Made by a program: the position numbers and the translations under genes. DNA of 64,000 nucleotides from Paludibacteraceae bacterium (GTDB lineage Bacteria > Bacteroidota > Bacteroidia > Bacteroidales > Paludibacteraceae): NCBI GenBank assembly GCA_017448985.1, contig JAFSKL010000009.1, forward strand, positions 1 to 64,000, in the 5' to 3' direction. The notes beneath the pieces were generated by a model, which saw only the letters and a program-made list of their open reading frames with translations, did no database searches and had not been told where the DNA came from. Shown here in pieces: positions 45,410-53,773 of the stretch. How positions within the stretch are numbered: position 1 is the stretch's first letter; each line of letters starts with the position of its first letter.

Positions 45410-46756
45410 ATGAGTAAGACGACGGAATTAGGTATAGAACCGGTAAACAGATTGCTTTGGAAATACGCCTTACCGGCCATCATAGCGATGACAGCCACCT
45501 CGCTCTATAACATCGTTGACTCGGTGTATATAGGTCATGGCTGTGGCGCTTTGGCCTTGAGCGCGTTGACTGTCGCCAAGCCGTTTATGGATATCTGTGC
45601 CGCGTTCGGTAGTCTGGTCGGAGTAGGCGCTTCATCGCTTTTGGCTATTTATCTTGGCGAAAAAGACTATGACAAAGCCAACAGGGTATTGGGTAATGTC
45701 ATTGTGATGAATATCATCCTGTCCGCTGTGGTGATGATAGTCGGACTCATCTGGCTGGATCCTATTCTCTTTGCATTCGGAGCAAGCGATGACACCATAC
45801 ATTATGCGCATGAGTACATGGAAATCATCCTGTACGGCAATATCTTGACCCATATCTACTTCGGCCTCAATGCCATGCTTCGTTCGGCAGGCCATCCTCG
45901 ATTCTCGATGACAGCGACCATCGTGGCTGTAGTAGTCAATATAATTCTGGATCCTATCTTCATTTTTGCGCTGGATATGGGTGTACGCGGAGCTGCTTTG
46001 GCTACTGTCATCAGCCAGGCAATTGCCGTGACATGGCAGGTAACCAAATTCTTCGATAAGAACGAATTAGTTCGATTTCATCGGGGTATTTGGCGCTTGA
46101 ACAAGCATATCACCTTCCGCGCACTGGCTATCGGTTTGTCACCTTTTTTATATAATATAGCCCACTGTTTTGTAGTTATTATTATCAACAACCAACTGAA
46201 GACATTCGGCGGCGATATGGTGATTGCATCGTACGGAGTAATTAACCGTCTGACCTTCGTTTTTGCGATGATAATCATGGGTCTGAACCAAGGAATGCAA
46301 CCTATTGCCGGCTATAACTACGGTGCCAAAAAGTATGATCGCGTACAAAAAACATTCCTTATCACATGTCTCTATGCGACGGGAGTGATGGCTATCATTT
46401 TTATATTAGGCGAATTCTTTCCGAGGTTTATAACGCAGATATTTACACACGACTATACATTAATAGAAATGACTATCAAACCTATGCGCATCATTTGTTC
46501 GTCGATGCTCATTATAGGTTTTCAGATGGTCACGGGTAACTTGTTTACCTCTATCGGTAAAGCCGGAAAAGCCATTTTCCTTAGTCTGACGCGTCAAGTT
46601 TTATACCTTATACCGCTTGTTTTGTGGTTGCCCACTATTTTTGCAGAACCGATAGACGGTGTATGGTGGTCGATTCCTATCAGTGACACCTTGTCGGCTA
46701 TTACGGCAGTAATCGTACTGATCAGCTCATTTGCAACATTTTCTGAATCGAAATAA
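45410..46756 (+). CDS. MATE-family multidrug/metabolite efflux transporter
   Basis: This 448-residue protein has twelve hydrophobic helices in two halves and the MATE pattern YNIVDSVYIGHGCGALALSA near the start and GLNQGMQPIAGYNYGA near residue 300. It is a Na+ or H+ antiporter, with unknown substrate. Its 3' end overlaps the convergent nadA by 35 bases. Confidence 0.92.
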   Translation: MSKTTELGIEPVNRLLWKYALPAIIAMTATSLYNIVDSVYIGHGCGALALSALTVAKPFMDICAAFGSLVGVGASSLLAIYLGEKDYDKANRVLGNVIVMNIILSAVVMIVGLIWLDPILFAFGASDDTIHYAHEYMEIILYGNILTHIYFGLNAMLRSAGHPRFSMTATIVAVVVNIILDPIFIFALDMGVRGAALATVISQAIAVTWQVTKFFDKNELVRFHRGIWRLNKHITFRALAIGLSPFLYNIAHCFVVIIINNQLKTFGGDMVIASYGVINRLTFVFAMIIMGLNQGMQPIAGYNYGAKKYDRVQKTFLITCLYATGVMAIIFILGEFFPRFITQIFTHDYTLIEMTIKPMRIICSSMLIIGFQMVTGNLFTSIGKAGKAIFLSLTRQVLYLIPLVLWLPTIFAEPIDGVWWSIPISDTLSAITAVIVLISSFATFSESK

Positions 46757-47666
46757 CCGCTTTTTGTGCGATTTCATCGGGCACTGTTATCTCCGGCGAT
46801 TCATTCAAAAGACAGTTATACACTTTCTCAAGAGTGTTCATCCGCATATACTCGCATTCGTTGCAACTGCAACCTACACCTTCTGTCACTTCAGGCGGAA
46901 CAGGGATAAACTCTTTATCCGGACATGCACGCTGCATTTCAAATAGAATTCCGCTTTCAGTGGCTATTATAAAGCGTTTGGCGGGCGATTGGATAGTGTG
47001 CTCAAGCAATGCCTTAGTAGAACCAATTACATCGCTTTGCGCCAAAATAGGTGCTTTGCATTCAGGATGCGCCAGCACTTCCACGCCCGGATTCTCTTTC
47101 TTGAGTTGCAACAACGCCTCCAACGAGAAACGGCTGTGCACATGGCAAGCGCCATTCCAAAGAACCATATTGCGACCTGTCACGGAATTGATGTAAGAAC
47201 CGAGATTATGATCCGGACCGAAGATTATTTTGGCATCATTCGGTAACTGGTCAACTATCTTCTTCGCATTCGACGAAGTAACCACTATATCCGTCAGAGC
47301 CTTCACTTCCGCGGTAGTGTTGACATAACTGATCACCAAATGGTCAGGATGCTGCGCTTTGAACGCAGCCAAATCCGCTGCCTTACAACTGTCAGCCAAC
47401 GAACAGCCCGCTGCCATATCAGGAATGAGCACTTTCTTGTCCGGACAGAGGATTTTCATCGTCTCGCCCATGAAATGTACGCCACACATTACCAATATAT
47501 TCGCCTGTACGCGTGTAGCCTGCTGTGCCAATGCCAAAGAATCACCGATGAAATCGGCTATTTCCTGAATTTCAGGATAAGTGTAATAATGAGCAAAGAT
47601 AACAGCATTTTTTTCGCGGGCTAAAGTTCTAATTTTATCTATATAATATTTTTTATTTAAAACCAT
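46722..47666 (-). CDS. nadA: Quinolinate synthase NadA
   Basis: This 314-residue protein has three cluster cysteines in VMCGVHFMGE, AHPECKAPI and GCSCNECEYM, binding the catalytic [4Fe-4S]. It condenses iminoaspartate and DHAP to quinolinate for NAD synthesis. nadB and nadC are not nearby. I found no clear promoter in the 160 bases upstream. Confidence 0.96.
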   Translation of the reverse strand: MVLNKKYYIDKIRTLAREKNAVIFAHYYTYPEIQEIADFIGDSLALAQQATRVQANILVMCGVHFMGETMKILCPDKKVLIPDMAAGCSLADSCKAADLAAFKAQHPDHLVISYVNTTAEVKALTDIVVTSSNAKKIVDQLPNDAKIIFGPDHNLGSYINSVTGRNMVLWNGACHVHSRFSLEALLQLKKENPGVEVLAHPECKAPILAQSDVIGSTKALLEHTIQSPAKRFIIATESGILFEMQRACPDKEFIPVPPEVTEGVGCSCNECEYMRMNTLEKVYNCLLNESPEITVPDEIAQKAVISIQKMLQMS

Positions 47667-47827
47667 AAATATTTATAGTTTGTTGAAAGCGTTAATAAAT
47701 TTGTGAATATGCTCGATTTCAACGGGTTACGCGATTTTAAAATTTATGATGCATTGTCATTTGTTTTGATAAATGTAATGTGGAACAAGTTTTCAAAGTG
47801 TGAAACTATCCATTGTTAACAAATTGT
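47667..47827. other. AT-rich gap between corA and nadA
   Basis: No gene, repeat or clear promoter box is visible. It must contain the nadA leader unless nadA is read through from corA. Confidence 0.4.
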
Positions 47828-48778
47828 TTATAACCACTTTTTTAACCTGAAAATCAGCAAGATAAGCACAACCGAAGTTACCATCAGTCCGAGCGCAAAC
47901 GCATAGCCGTATTGCCAATGAAGCTCCGGCATAAAGTCGAAGTTCATACCGTAGAGGCTACCGATTAACGTAGGCGGAAGGAAGATTATGTTGATGACCG
48001 TAAAGATCTTGATGATACGGTTCTGTTCGATGTTTACCAAACCGAGGAACGTATCCTGGAGATAGTCCAAACGATCGAAACCGAATCGCGTATAATCGAA
48101 GAGTGAATTGATATCCTTGATGATCATCGTCAGACGCGGGTAGAGTTCTTCGGGGAAGAAATCGCACTTAAGGAAGTTACTTATCACGCGCTGCTTATCC
48201 ATTATGTTTTGACGGATGATAGTCACTTTTTCCTGCAAGTCCTTGATTTGTACAAGCAAATCTTCATCCACGTGATCCGATTCGGCATTGATCTGTTGGG
48301 AGAGTGCGGTAATCATATCCGTCGTATCCTCGATCATATCGGCATCCTTCTCCACTCGCGTCTCCATTAGGGCTACCAATACATGAAAGCCCGTCGGGAA
48401 ATTGCGGGTGTTGACAAACAGTTTCTTGAATGTCTCGTTAAAGGTATCCAATTCCACATCACGAATGGACACAAGAATTCCATTCTTGAGAATAAAGTTC
48501 ACAGGCTCCATTTCGAAGTTACTCTTCATAAAGTTGGAGTTAGCCACAATGGAATCATCCGTTTGGATATAACGGCTGGAGAACTCGATCTCCTCCATTT
48601 CCTCATCCTCCTGAATATCTATTTTGAGAAAACCCTCGAGGGTATCCTCTGTCTTATCCGACACGTCAAGTAGGTCAATCCAGATGATATCTTTCTTGTC
48701 CAGTTCCTTGAGTGCGGATATGGAACGGGCTACTTTGATTTTCTCCTTATCTTTGTAGAATATCTTGATTTCAGACAT
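47828..48778 (-). CDS. corA: CorA-family magnesium/divalent cation channel
   Basis: This 316-residue protein has a soluble N-terminal domain and two C-terminal membrane helices, with the selectivity motif GMN in SLYGMNFDFMPE. It is a pentameric Mg2+ channel of the inner membrane. The start MSEIKIF (48778) was chosen over a start three codons earlier. It lies 19 bases after rsmA. Confidence 0.94.
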   Translation of the reverse strand: MSEIKIFYKDKEKIKVARSISALKELDKKDIIWIDLLDVSDKTEDTLEGFLKIDIQEDEEMEEIEFSSRYIQTDDSIVANSNFMKSNFEMEPVNFILKNGILVSIRDVELDTFNETFKKLFVNTRNFPTGFHVLVALMETRVEKDADMIEDTTDMITALSQQINAESDHVDEDLLVQIKDLQEKVTIIRQNIMDKQRVISNFLKCDFFPEELYPRLTMIIKDINSLFDYTRFGFDRLDYLQDTFLGLVNIEQNRIIKIFTVINIIFLPPTLIGSLYGMNFDFMPELHWQYGYAFALGLMVTSVVLILLIFRLKKWL

Positions 48779-48784
48779 AATTAT

Positions 48785-48811
48785 CAATTTTTAATTTTTA
48801 ATTTTTAATTA
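48785..48811. repeat. Heptamer array AATTTTT x3+ between rsmA and corA
   Basis: AATTTTT is repeated three times plus a partial in the 19-base gene gap and its edges. Confidence 0.8.
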
Positions 48812-49607
48812 AAGTAGTGAGTTCCACGAATTCATCTACTGTCAGCTGTTCCGGCCTTCGGGTGAGGAACCATTCAAGTCGTTCATTTTCCATTTTCCAT
48901 TCTCCATTTTCCATTAACGAACGAAGTGAGTTCCTCATCTGTTTTCGTCGCTGGTTGAAGGCCGTTTTGACCACTGTCTTGAATAGCGCTTCGTCGCAGT
49001 CCAACCGTCGTCGCTTATTGCGCGTCATGCGGATGACTGCCGATTTCACTTTAGGCGGAGGATTGAATACATATTCATCCACCGTGAACAGATATTCTAT
49101 ATCATAATAGGCTTGTAGCAGCACACTTAAAATGCCATAAGCTTTTTTGCCGGGTTTCGATGCCAGGCGTTCGGCCACCTCTTTTTGAATCATTCCCGAA
49201 CAAACCGGAATACGGTCTTTGTAATCCAGAACCTTAAAGAAAATCTGGCTACTTATATTATAAGGATAGTTGCCGATAACATTAAATTCTCCTTCAGGAT
49301 AAATGATATTGAGGTCTAATTTAAGAAAATCTCCTTCTATCAGGTGTAACTCCGGATACCATTCTTTGAGGTACACAACGGACTCGCGGTCTATTTCGAT
49401 CGCTGTGAGTTGGATATTTGGATTCTTGAGGAGATATTGGGTTAATACACCCATACCGGGACCTATTTCGAGTACGCGTATTTTTTCCTTTGTACTTTGT
49501 ACTTCGTCACTTTGTCCCTTATAGGCGGTTTCAGCTATTCTTTGGGCGACTGTCAAGTCCGTCAAGAAGTGCTGCCCAAGAAATTTTTTGGCATGTACTT
49601 GTTGCAT
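48798..49607 (-). CDS. rsmA: 16S rRNA dimethyladenosine transferase RsmA (KsgA)
   Basis: This 269-residue protein has SAM motif LEIGPGMGVLT near 46-56, the N(L/Y)PYNIS catalytic loop as NYPYNIS near 118, and a C-terminal helical domain with AFNQRRKQMRNSL. It dimethylates A1518/A1519 of 16S rRNA. It carries two period-7 derived insertions: GQSDEVQSTKEK near residues 31-42 and MENGEWKMENE near 234-244. Both would be surface loops. Confidence 0.95.
   Translation of the reverse strand: MQQVHAKKFLGQHFLTDLTVAQRIAETAYKGQSDEVQSTKEKIRVLEIGPGMGVLTQYLLKNPNIQLTAIEIDRESVVYLKEWYPELHLIEGDFLKLDLNIIYPEGEFNVIGNYPYNISSQIFFKVLDYKDRIPVCSGMIQKEVAERLASKPGKKAYGILSVLLQAYYDIEYLFTVDEYVFNPPPKVKSAVIRMTRNKRRRLDCDEALFKTVVKTAFNQRRKQMRNSLRSLMENGEWKMENERLEWFLTRRPEQLTVDEFVELTTLIKN
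48884..48914. repeat. Heptamer array CATTTTC x4 inside rsmA (C-terminal)
   Basis: CATTTTC, CATTTTC, CATTCTC and CATTTTC plus a partial are read in frame in rsmA. Confidence 0.85.
49489..49520. repeat. Heptamer-like array (TTTGTAC type) inside rsmA (N-terminal)
   Basis: Units TTTGTAC, TTTGTAC, TTCGTCAC and TTTGTCCC lie in frame before the SAM-binding motif. Confidence 0.65.
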
Positions 49608-49679
49608 TAGCAGTGTGATAATCGTCCATAGATGTTACTAATTTTGTTACTAATAGAAAAGGCTCAAACCTTTTGCGGC

Positions 49680-49713
49680 TGCAAAAGTACTACTTTTTTT
49701 TGAAATATGCAAA
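49680..49713 (-). promoter_or_regulatory. Promoter of rsmA-corA
   Basis: The minus strand reads TTTGCATATTTC then TACTTTTGC. Confidence 0.8.
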
Positions 49714-49842
49714 TAAAAAAACAAAAAATTGAAATATTTGCGAAATTTTTCGTAATCTGTTTATAAAATCAGTCCTTTTCTATATGTAAAAGGAGAAAAA
49801 GCACACAATTTTTATATTTTTTCCAAAAAAAGTTATGAAAAA
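49714..49842. other. AT-rich spacer between divergent promoters
   Basis: The region between rsmA and the 814-residue secreted protein gene (49608-49949) holds the two promoters and this very AT-rich spacer. I see no gene, hairpin or repeat in it. Confidence 0.5.
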
Positions 49843-49875
49843 TTTGTATAATTAAAAAAAATGTAGTACTTTTGC
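49843..49875 (+). promoter_or_regulatory. Promoter of the Ig-like secreted protein gene
   Basis: TTTGTATAATT is followed by TACTTTTGC. The leader is about 70 bases. Confidence 0.8.
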
Positions 49876-49949
49876 AACGGAATAATAGTGATTTGGTCTC
49901 AGAGCAATCATACTAATTAACCATATTGTTTAACTAAATCAAAAATCTT

Positions 49950-52394
49950 ATGAGAAAGAAATTTTTACTCTTTGCATTAAGTCTGTTCCCTGCTTTTGCA
50001 GTTTTTGCAGATGAATGCGAGTTCACTCCGGTGATTTTTCCTGGCCAAGCAGAAGACCGTACTGCTTATGAAGTGAACGCTACCGTCCATGTCGGTGAAG
50101 GTGAAATTCCCCAACGTTCAAAAGTAGGATCGCTTGACTACAACTCTATTCAGTCCACTAATCCGGATGTTGTTTGGGCGAGTGGTCGTGGCGCTTATTT
50201 CGTAGGCACTGGAAAAGCCGACTTGACATACACAGAAAACAACAGAGAGCAGGATTGTTCCTCAAACCACGTGATTCATTACACGGTAGAAAAAGGAACT
50301 CCGGAGGCAGGATTTATGGTGAACGACGAACCTGTAAGCGAGTACACTGCAGCGTTGACTCCCGGAGCAGATGGTATAACTACCGGAGAAGATGGTAGTA
50401 TAAGCGGCTCTGTTTGGACGCCTCCTTGCGTAGTACGCTACAAATATTTCAAACCGGAGTCTATCCGTTTTGTAGATCAAGAAGTACCTCAAAATCAACT
50501 GAATCTCCAATCTTCCAATCCTGAAGTAGCTACGATTGATGAGAATGGTCAAGTGGTAGCTACGAACCTTGGTGAGACTACTATCAGCTTTAGTTGGCCT
50601 GGAAATGACAATTGGGAAGGAGTAGCTATGTCCTATTTATTACGCGTGAAGAAACCGGTGGCTTTCTATTTCACTCCTAATGAAGTAACTGATTCCGTAA
50701 GCAATGTGGTTCAGCGTTTGCCGAAAATAGTTCTTGGCGACGATATTACCATCACTCGTTGGGAATCCAGTAATCCTGAGGTGGCTACAGTGGATAAATC
50801 AGGAAACGTAACTATGTTAGCGGTAGGAACCACACAGATTACTGCTATCTTTGATGAGACCGAAGAGTATGCAGGTAAAAGCGCCCATTATACGTTGCAT
50901 GTGGTAAAGAAAGATCCGCAGTTGGCTTTTGAATTCGACCAGCAATATACCCATCTCGGCTTCCCTGCTAAGATTTTGGCATTGGACAACCGCTACAATG
51001 TGCCTGTAACATATTTGGTTGAAGATGAATCTATTGTTACTCTTTCGGAGGACGGTATTCTTACCCCGAAAAAAGTAGGTTCTGTGAAAATAGGTGCTAT
51101 GTCCGAAGGCAATGACACGTATTTGTCCGGATGGACAGACTACTGGCTGATTATTACCAAACTCGGCATTACGGTCCTCAACACAGAGATAACAGCTGAG
51201 AATGCGAATGACGTTCTTGGTAACGGCGGCAAGGTACAATGGACAGGTTCACAGCTTCTTCTCAATGACTGGAAAGTGGATGTTTCCGGCATGAGTGACG
51301 AAATAAAAGAAGGCGTCATCAAGTCTGAAAAATCCGTTGAGATTAAGGTCAGCGGTGTTTGCGTTATTTCGGGTGCGAAGACTTGTATCAATGCCAATTC
51401 GTCCGTTGCTATCTTTGGTGAGAGCACGAAAGATTCCCTTAAACTACAGTCAACGGAGGCATCGATTCTTGCACAAAGTTTGAAATTCCACAAAGTGGCT
51501 ATCCGTGCAATAGGTGTTCCTTCCGCTTTCATCGTGAATAGCGAATTGAGTATAGGCTGGGCTTATGTATGTGCAATAGGCGATGAATATGCGATTCGTT
51601 GCACAGATTTCTATCTCTTTAATGATGAAGACAAGCCGCTTGAAGCCATTTCGATTCTTACGAAGGATGTATTCTTTAATTCAAAATATCAAGGTTTTGT
51701 TATAGGAGAAGGTGAAAAACCGTCGCCGGCTCCAATCGTAGAGATAGGCAAGAAACCGGTAGTAGTTCCGGACGATGAAGAGACCGTGATTGAGTTTTCA
51801 AAGGAAGATCCGGATGGCAACGAGAACGTATTCTTCAGTACTTCAGTCAGCGATACTTACAATGAAAAATCAGGTCAATTGGAGATTTCCACATCGCTTA
51901 CCGACGAGCAAGTAGCTGAGGCTTTGGAGAGCATAATTCCCGGATCGAGTGCGTGGGTAAGTGCGTTGCCCGGTTCTTTGACCTTTGATGTGCCTGCAGG
52001 CAAGGGTGAGATTCTGATTGAGTGTTTTACCCTGCCCGGTTATACGCTGAAAGTGAAGATAGAAGGCGAAGAAGCCATTAGTGTCACGCAAACAGAAACG
52101 TTCGGTTGGGTAAAAGTGACATATGATTTAGCAGCTCCGGCACATGTGGTAATATATCTGCATGCAGTTGTTTCTTCGCCTGCTCCGGCTCATATAGCCG
52201 CTCAAGTACGCGAAGAGGATCCTTCCGCAGGTGCGTTCATCAAAGCACTCAAGATTGTTCCTGCAAACGCACCGACAGGAATAGAGGAAATCATCCCGAC
52301 AGTAGAAGGTACGCAGAAAATCATGCTCAACGGACAGATCTTCATCATCCGTGATGGCAAGGTATTCAACGCAACAGGTGCACAGGTAAGATAA
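49950..52394 (+). CDS. Secreted multi-domain protein with bacterial Ig-like (BIG_2) repeats and a conserved C-terminal tail
   Basis: This 814-residue protein has a signal peptide of about 21 residues (ending FADE). It then has at least four Ig-like BIG_2-type units, each with SSNPEVATID/V...G-V...G-T-T-I-pattern motifs (near residues 60, 190, 275 and 360). Next come a hydrophilic region, a beta-rich region near 620-780, and a tail ending IMLNGQIFIIRDGKVFNATG. The tail resembles those at 55361 and 60285 and the remnant at 18712. It is probably a surface adhesin-like or structural protein. Confidence 0.75.
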   Translation: MRKKFLLFALSLFPAFAVFADECEFTPVIFPGQAEDRTAYEVNATVHVGEGEIPQRSKVGSLDYNSIQSTNPDVVWASGRGAYFVGTGKADLTYTENNREQDCSSNHVIHYTVEKGTPEAGFMVNDEPVSEYTAALTPGADGITTGEDGSISGSVWTPPCVVRYKYFKPESIRFVDQEVPQNQLNLQSSNPEVATIDENGQVVATNLGETTISFSWPGNDNWEGVAMSYLLRVKKPVAFYFTPNEVTDSVSNVVQRLPKIVLGDDITITRWESSNPEVATVDKSGNVTMLAVGTTQITAIFDETEEYAGKSAHYTLHVVKKDPQLAFEFDQQYTHLGFPAKILALDNRYNVPVTYLVEDESIVTLSEDGILTPKKVGSVKIGAMSEGNDTYLSGWTDYWLIITKLGITVLNTEITAENANDVLGNGGKVQWTGSQLLLNDWKVDVSGMSDEIKEGVIKSEKSVEIKVSGVCVISGAKTCINANSSVAIFGESTKDSLKLQSTEASILAQSLKFHKVAIRAIGVPSAFIVNSELSIGWAYVCAIGDEYAIRCTDFYLFNDEDKPLEAISILTKDVFFNSKYQGFVIGEGEKPSPAPIVEIGKKPVVVPDDEETVIEFSKEDPDGNENVFFSTSVSDTYNEKSGQLEISTSLTDEQVAEALESIIPGSSAWVSALPGSLTFDVPAGKGEILIECFTLPGYTLKVKIEGEEAISVTQTETFGWVKVTYDLAAPAHVVIYLHAVVSSPAPAHIAAQVREEDPSAGAFIKALKIVPANAPTGIEEIIPTVEGTQKIMLNGQIFIIRDGKVFNATGAQVR

Positions 52395-52416
52395 TATTCC
52401 GACACCTGCGAAATCA

Positions 52417-52446
52417 AAAAAATCGTCCTTATGGGCGATTTTTTTT
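52417..52446 (+). terminator. Terminator fused to the next promoter
   Basis: AAAAAATCGTCC and GGGCGATTTTTTT pair around a 4-base loop. The T-run continues into the TTTGCAT -33 box of the next gene. Confidence 0.85.
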
Positions 52447-52476
52447 GCATATGTCAGAAAAAAGTTGTACCTTTGC
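52444..52476 (+). promoter_or_regulatory. Promoter of the 73-residue lipoprotein gene
   Basis: TTTGCATATGTC is followed by TACCTTTGC. Confidence 0.85.
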
Positions 52477-52509
52477 CGCCGAATTTGTAAAAATAGCAGA
52501 TAAACAACA

Positions 52510-52731
52510 ATGATAAAGTTTTTTTCTTTGGCAGTAGTATGCTGCCTTGCCCTGGTGGGCGCAATGTTCGTTTCTTGCAATGACGAGCAGAAAAGTAATT
52601 ATCAGTATGAAGTAAAGTTGGCTGCAGTAGATCAGGATGAGAAGCTGGCCGGAGAGTTTGAGCTGAAAGGTCTGCCTATTATAAACGAGGAGATGGAGAA
52701 AACTTCTGACCAAAAAGGTTCTATCTTGTAA
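52510..52731 (+). CDS. Small lipoprotein, 73 residues
   Basis: It has a hydrophobic signal with lipobox-like FVSC near residue 23, then about 50 acidic/polar residues with no recognised domain. The family is unknown. It has its own promoter and terminator, so it is a monocistronic unit. Confidence 0.7.
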   Translation: MIKFFSLAVVCCLALVGAMFVSCNDEQKSNYQYEVKLAAVDQDEKLAGEFELKGLPIINEEMEKTSDQKGSIL

Positions 52732-52756
52732 AAAATGAAGGTTTTTTGCATAAAAG

Positions 52757-52783
52757 GAGTGCCGAGGCACTCTTTTTTTGTGT
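52757..52783 (+). terminator. Terminator of the small lipoprotein gene
   Basis: GAGTGCC-ga-GGCACTC is a perfect stem followed by seven T. Confidence 0.9.
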
Positions 52784-52788
52784 ATAAG

Positions 52789-52821
52789 TTTGCATATATC
52801 GGATTTTTTTTGTACTTTTGC
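52789..52821 (+). promoter_or_regulatory. Promoter of gtrA
   Basis: TTTGCATATATC is followed by TACTTTTGC, 28 bases upstream of the ATG. Confidence 0.85.
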
Positions 52822-52848
52822 ACGCCATTTGAATGACGAAGTAAAATA

Positions 52849-53061
52849 ATGAACCAACTCGCGCAAATAATAACGAAAATAATAGATTTTTTCTATCGTC
52901 CGTTCGCCCGTTTAATACCCGAACAGATTTTCCGATATGCAGCTTGCGGAGGTGCCAATCTTGTGCTCGATTGGGTGCTTTATTTCCTTATTTATAATTT
53001 TGTTATCGGACATGAAATAATAAATCTTCAATTTTCAATTTTCAATTTGAGCAAGCAATGA
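52849..53061 (+). CDS. GtrA-like membrane protein, N-terminal part (frame-split)
   Basis: This 70-residue product has FRYAACGGANLVLDWVLYFLIYNFVI, split here as FRYAACGGANLV and LDWVLYFLIYNFVI, the first GtrA helix pair. It then reads into a TTCAATT x3 array (INLQFSIFNL) and stops at a TGA overlapping the next ATG (ATGA). GtrA proteins are about 120-150 residues with four helices, so this is half a protein. Adding one 7-base unit would join it to the next frame with no stop between. Confidence 0.8.
   Translation: MNQLAQIITKIIDFFYRPFARLIPEQIFRYAACGGANLVLDWVLYFLIYNFVIGHEIINLQFSIFNLSKQ
53027..53047. repeat. Heptamer array TTCAATT x3 splitting gtrA
   Basis: Three exact TTCAATT units lie within the gtrA reading frame. 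The unit length (7) is not a multiple of 3, so copy-number change shifts the frame. Confidence 0.9.
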
Positions 53062-53384
53062 CTCCCCACATTGCAGCCCTCTGTATTGTCTTTCCGATAA
53101 CGCTTCTGACGGGCTTCTGGTTGCAAAAATATGTCACTTTCACACAGAACCTGCAAACCGGTGAAGAATCATCCGACAAATCTCATACTTCCGAAGGTTT
53201 CCGTCAACTTCTACGTTATATTCTCATAGTTGCGATCAACCTTGCCATCAACTATTTCGGCCTCAAACTCTGTGTCGAGCATTTCGGTTGGTACCCGACG
53301 CCCAGCAAGATGCTCATCACTCTCTTCACCGTCTTGATCAGTTTCCTCGGCCAAAAATACTATACTTTCAAGGCAAAAAATTGA
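53058..53384 (+). CDS. GtrA-like membrane protein, C-terminal part (frame-split)
   Basis: This 108-residue product begins MTPHIAALCIVFPITLL and has GFWLQKYVTF, then a last pair of helices ending GQKYYTF, the normal end of GtrA. The natural protein would continue from the upstream half. Its ATG overlaps the upstream TGA, so coupled translation might still make both halves. GtrA flips lipid-linked sugars for cell-surface glycan modification. Confidence 0.8.
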   Translation: MTPHIAALCIVFPITLLTGFWLQKYVTFTQNLQTGEESSDKSHTSEGFRQLLRYILIVAINLAINYFGLKLCVEHFGWYPTPSKMLITLFTVLISFLGQKYYTFKAKN

Positions 53385-53423
53385 AGATTAGTGCATTTTT
53401 CAAACTTTCTTCAAACCTTTTTA

Positions 53424-53456
53424 TTTGCACGGTTCGAAAAAAAGCAGTAATTTTGC
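53424..53456 (+). promoter_or_regulatory. Promoter of the frameshifted outer-membrane gene
   Basis: TTTGCACGGTTC is followed by TAATTTTGC. The cassette upstream (TTCAAACnTnCTTCAAACnTTTTT) is shared with 53774, 57986 and 63541. Confidence 0.8.
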
Positions 53457-53496
53457 AGCCGAAAACGCAATTGTGCAACCCCAAATTTATACCATT

Positions 53497-53771
53497 ATGA
53501 AAATCAGGCTCTTTATTGTGGCACTAACCGCTTGTGCATCTTTTTCTTTCATCCATGCCCAAACGCTTGCCAAACCCGCCGAGCCGAATGAGACATGCAT
53601 GGAGGCTTGGAACAACTATCGCAAAGCCGATGCTCTTTGGTCTGAGTTTCGGGCAAGTACAGCGTAAGGCTTCTTCCCGTTTATATCAGGAACAGAAATG
53701 CTCAACAACCGGTACTGACTTTCTCGCTCCAATCCTCAGCCAACGGTCTCGGAATAGCGATGAATTTCTAA
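53497..53771 (+). pseudogene. Frameshifted, internally deleted outer-membrane-type protein gene
   Basis: Frame 1 encodes a signal peptide (MKIRLFIVALTACASFSFIHAQ) and then CMEAWNNYRKADALW, stopping at 53667. A second frame continues with RLLPVYIRNRNAQQPVLTFS and ends SANGLGIAMNF-stop at 53771, the beta-strand ending with Phe typical of outer-membrane proteins. The joined gene would be far shorter than such families, so there is probably both a deletion and a frameshift. Confidence 0.6.
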
Positions 53772-53773
53772 TA

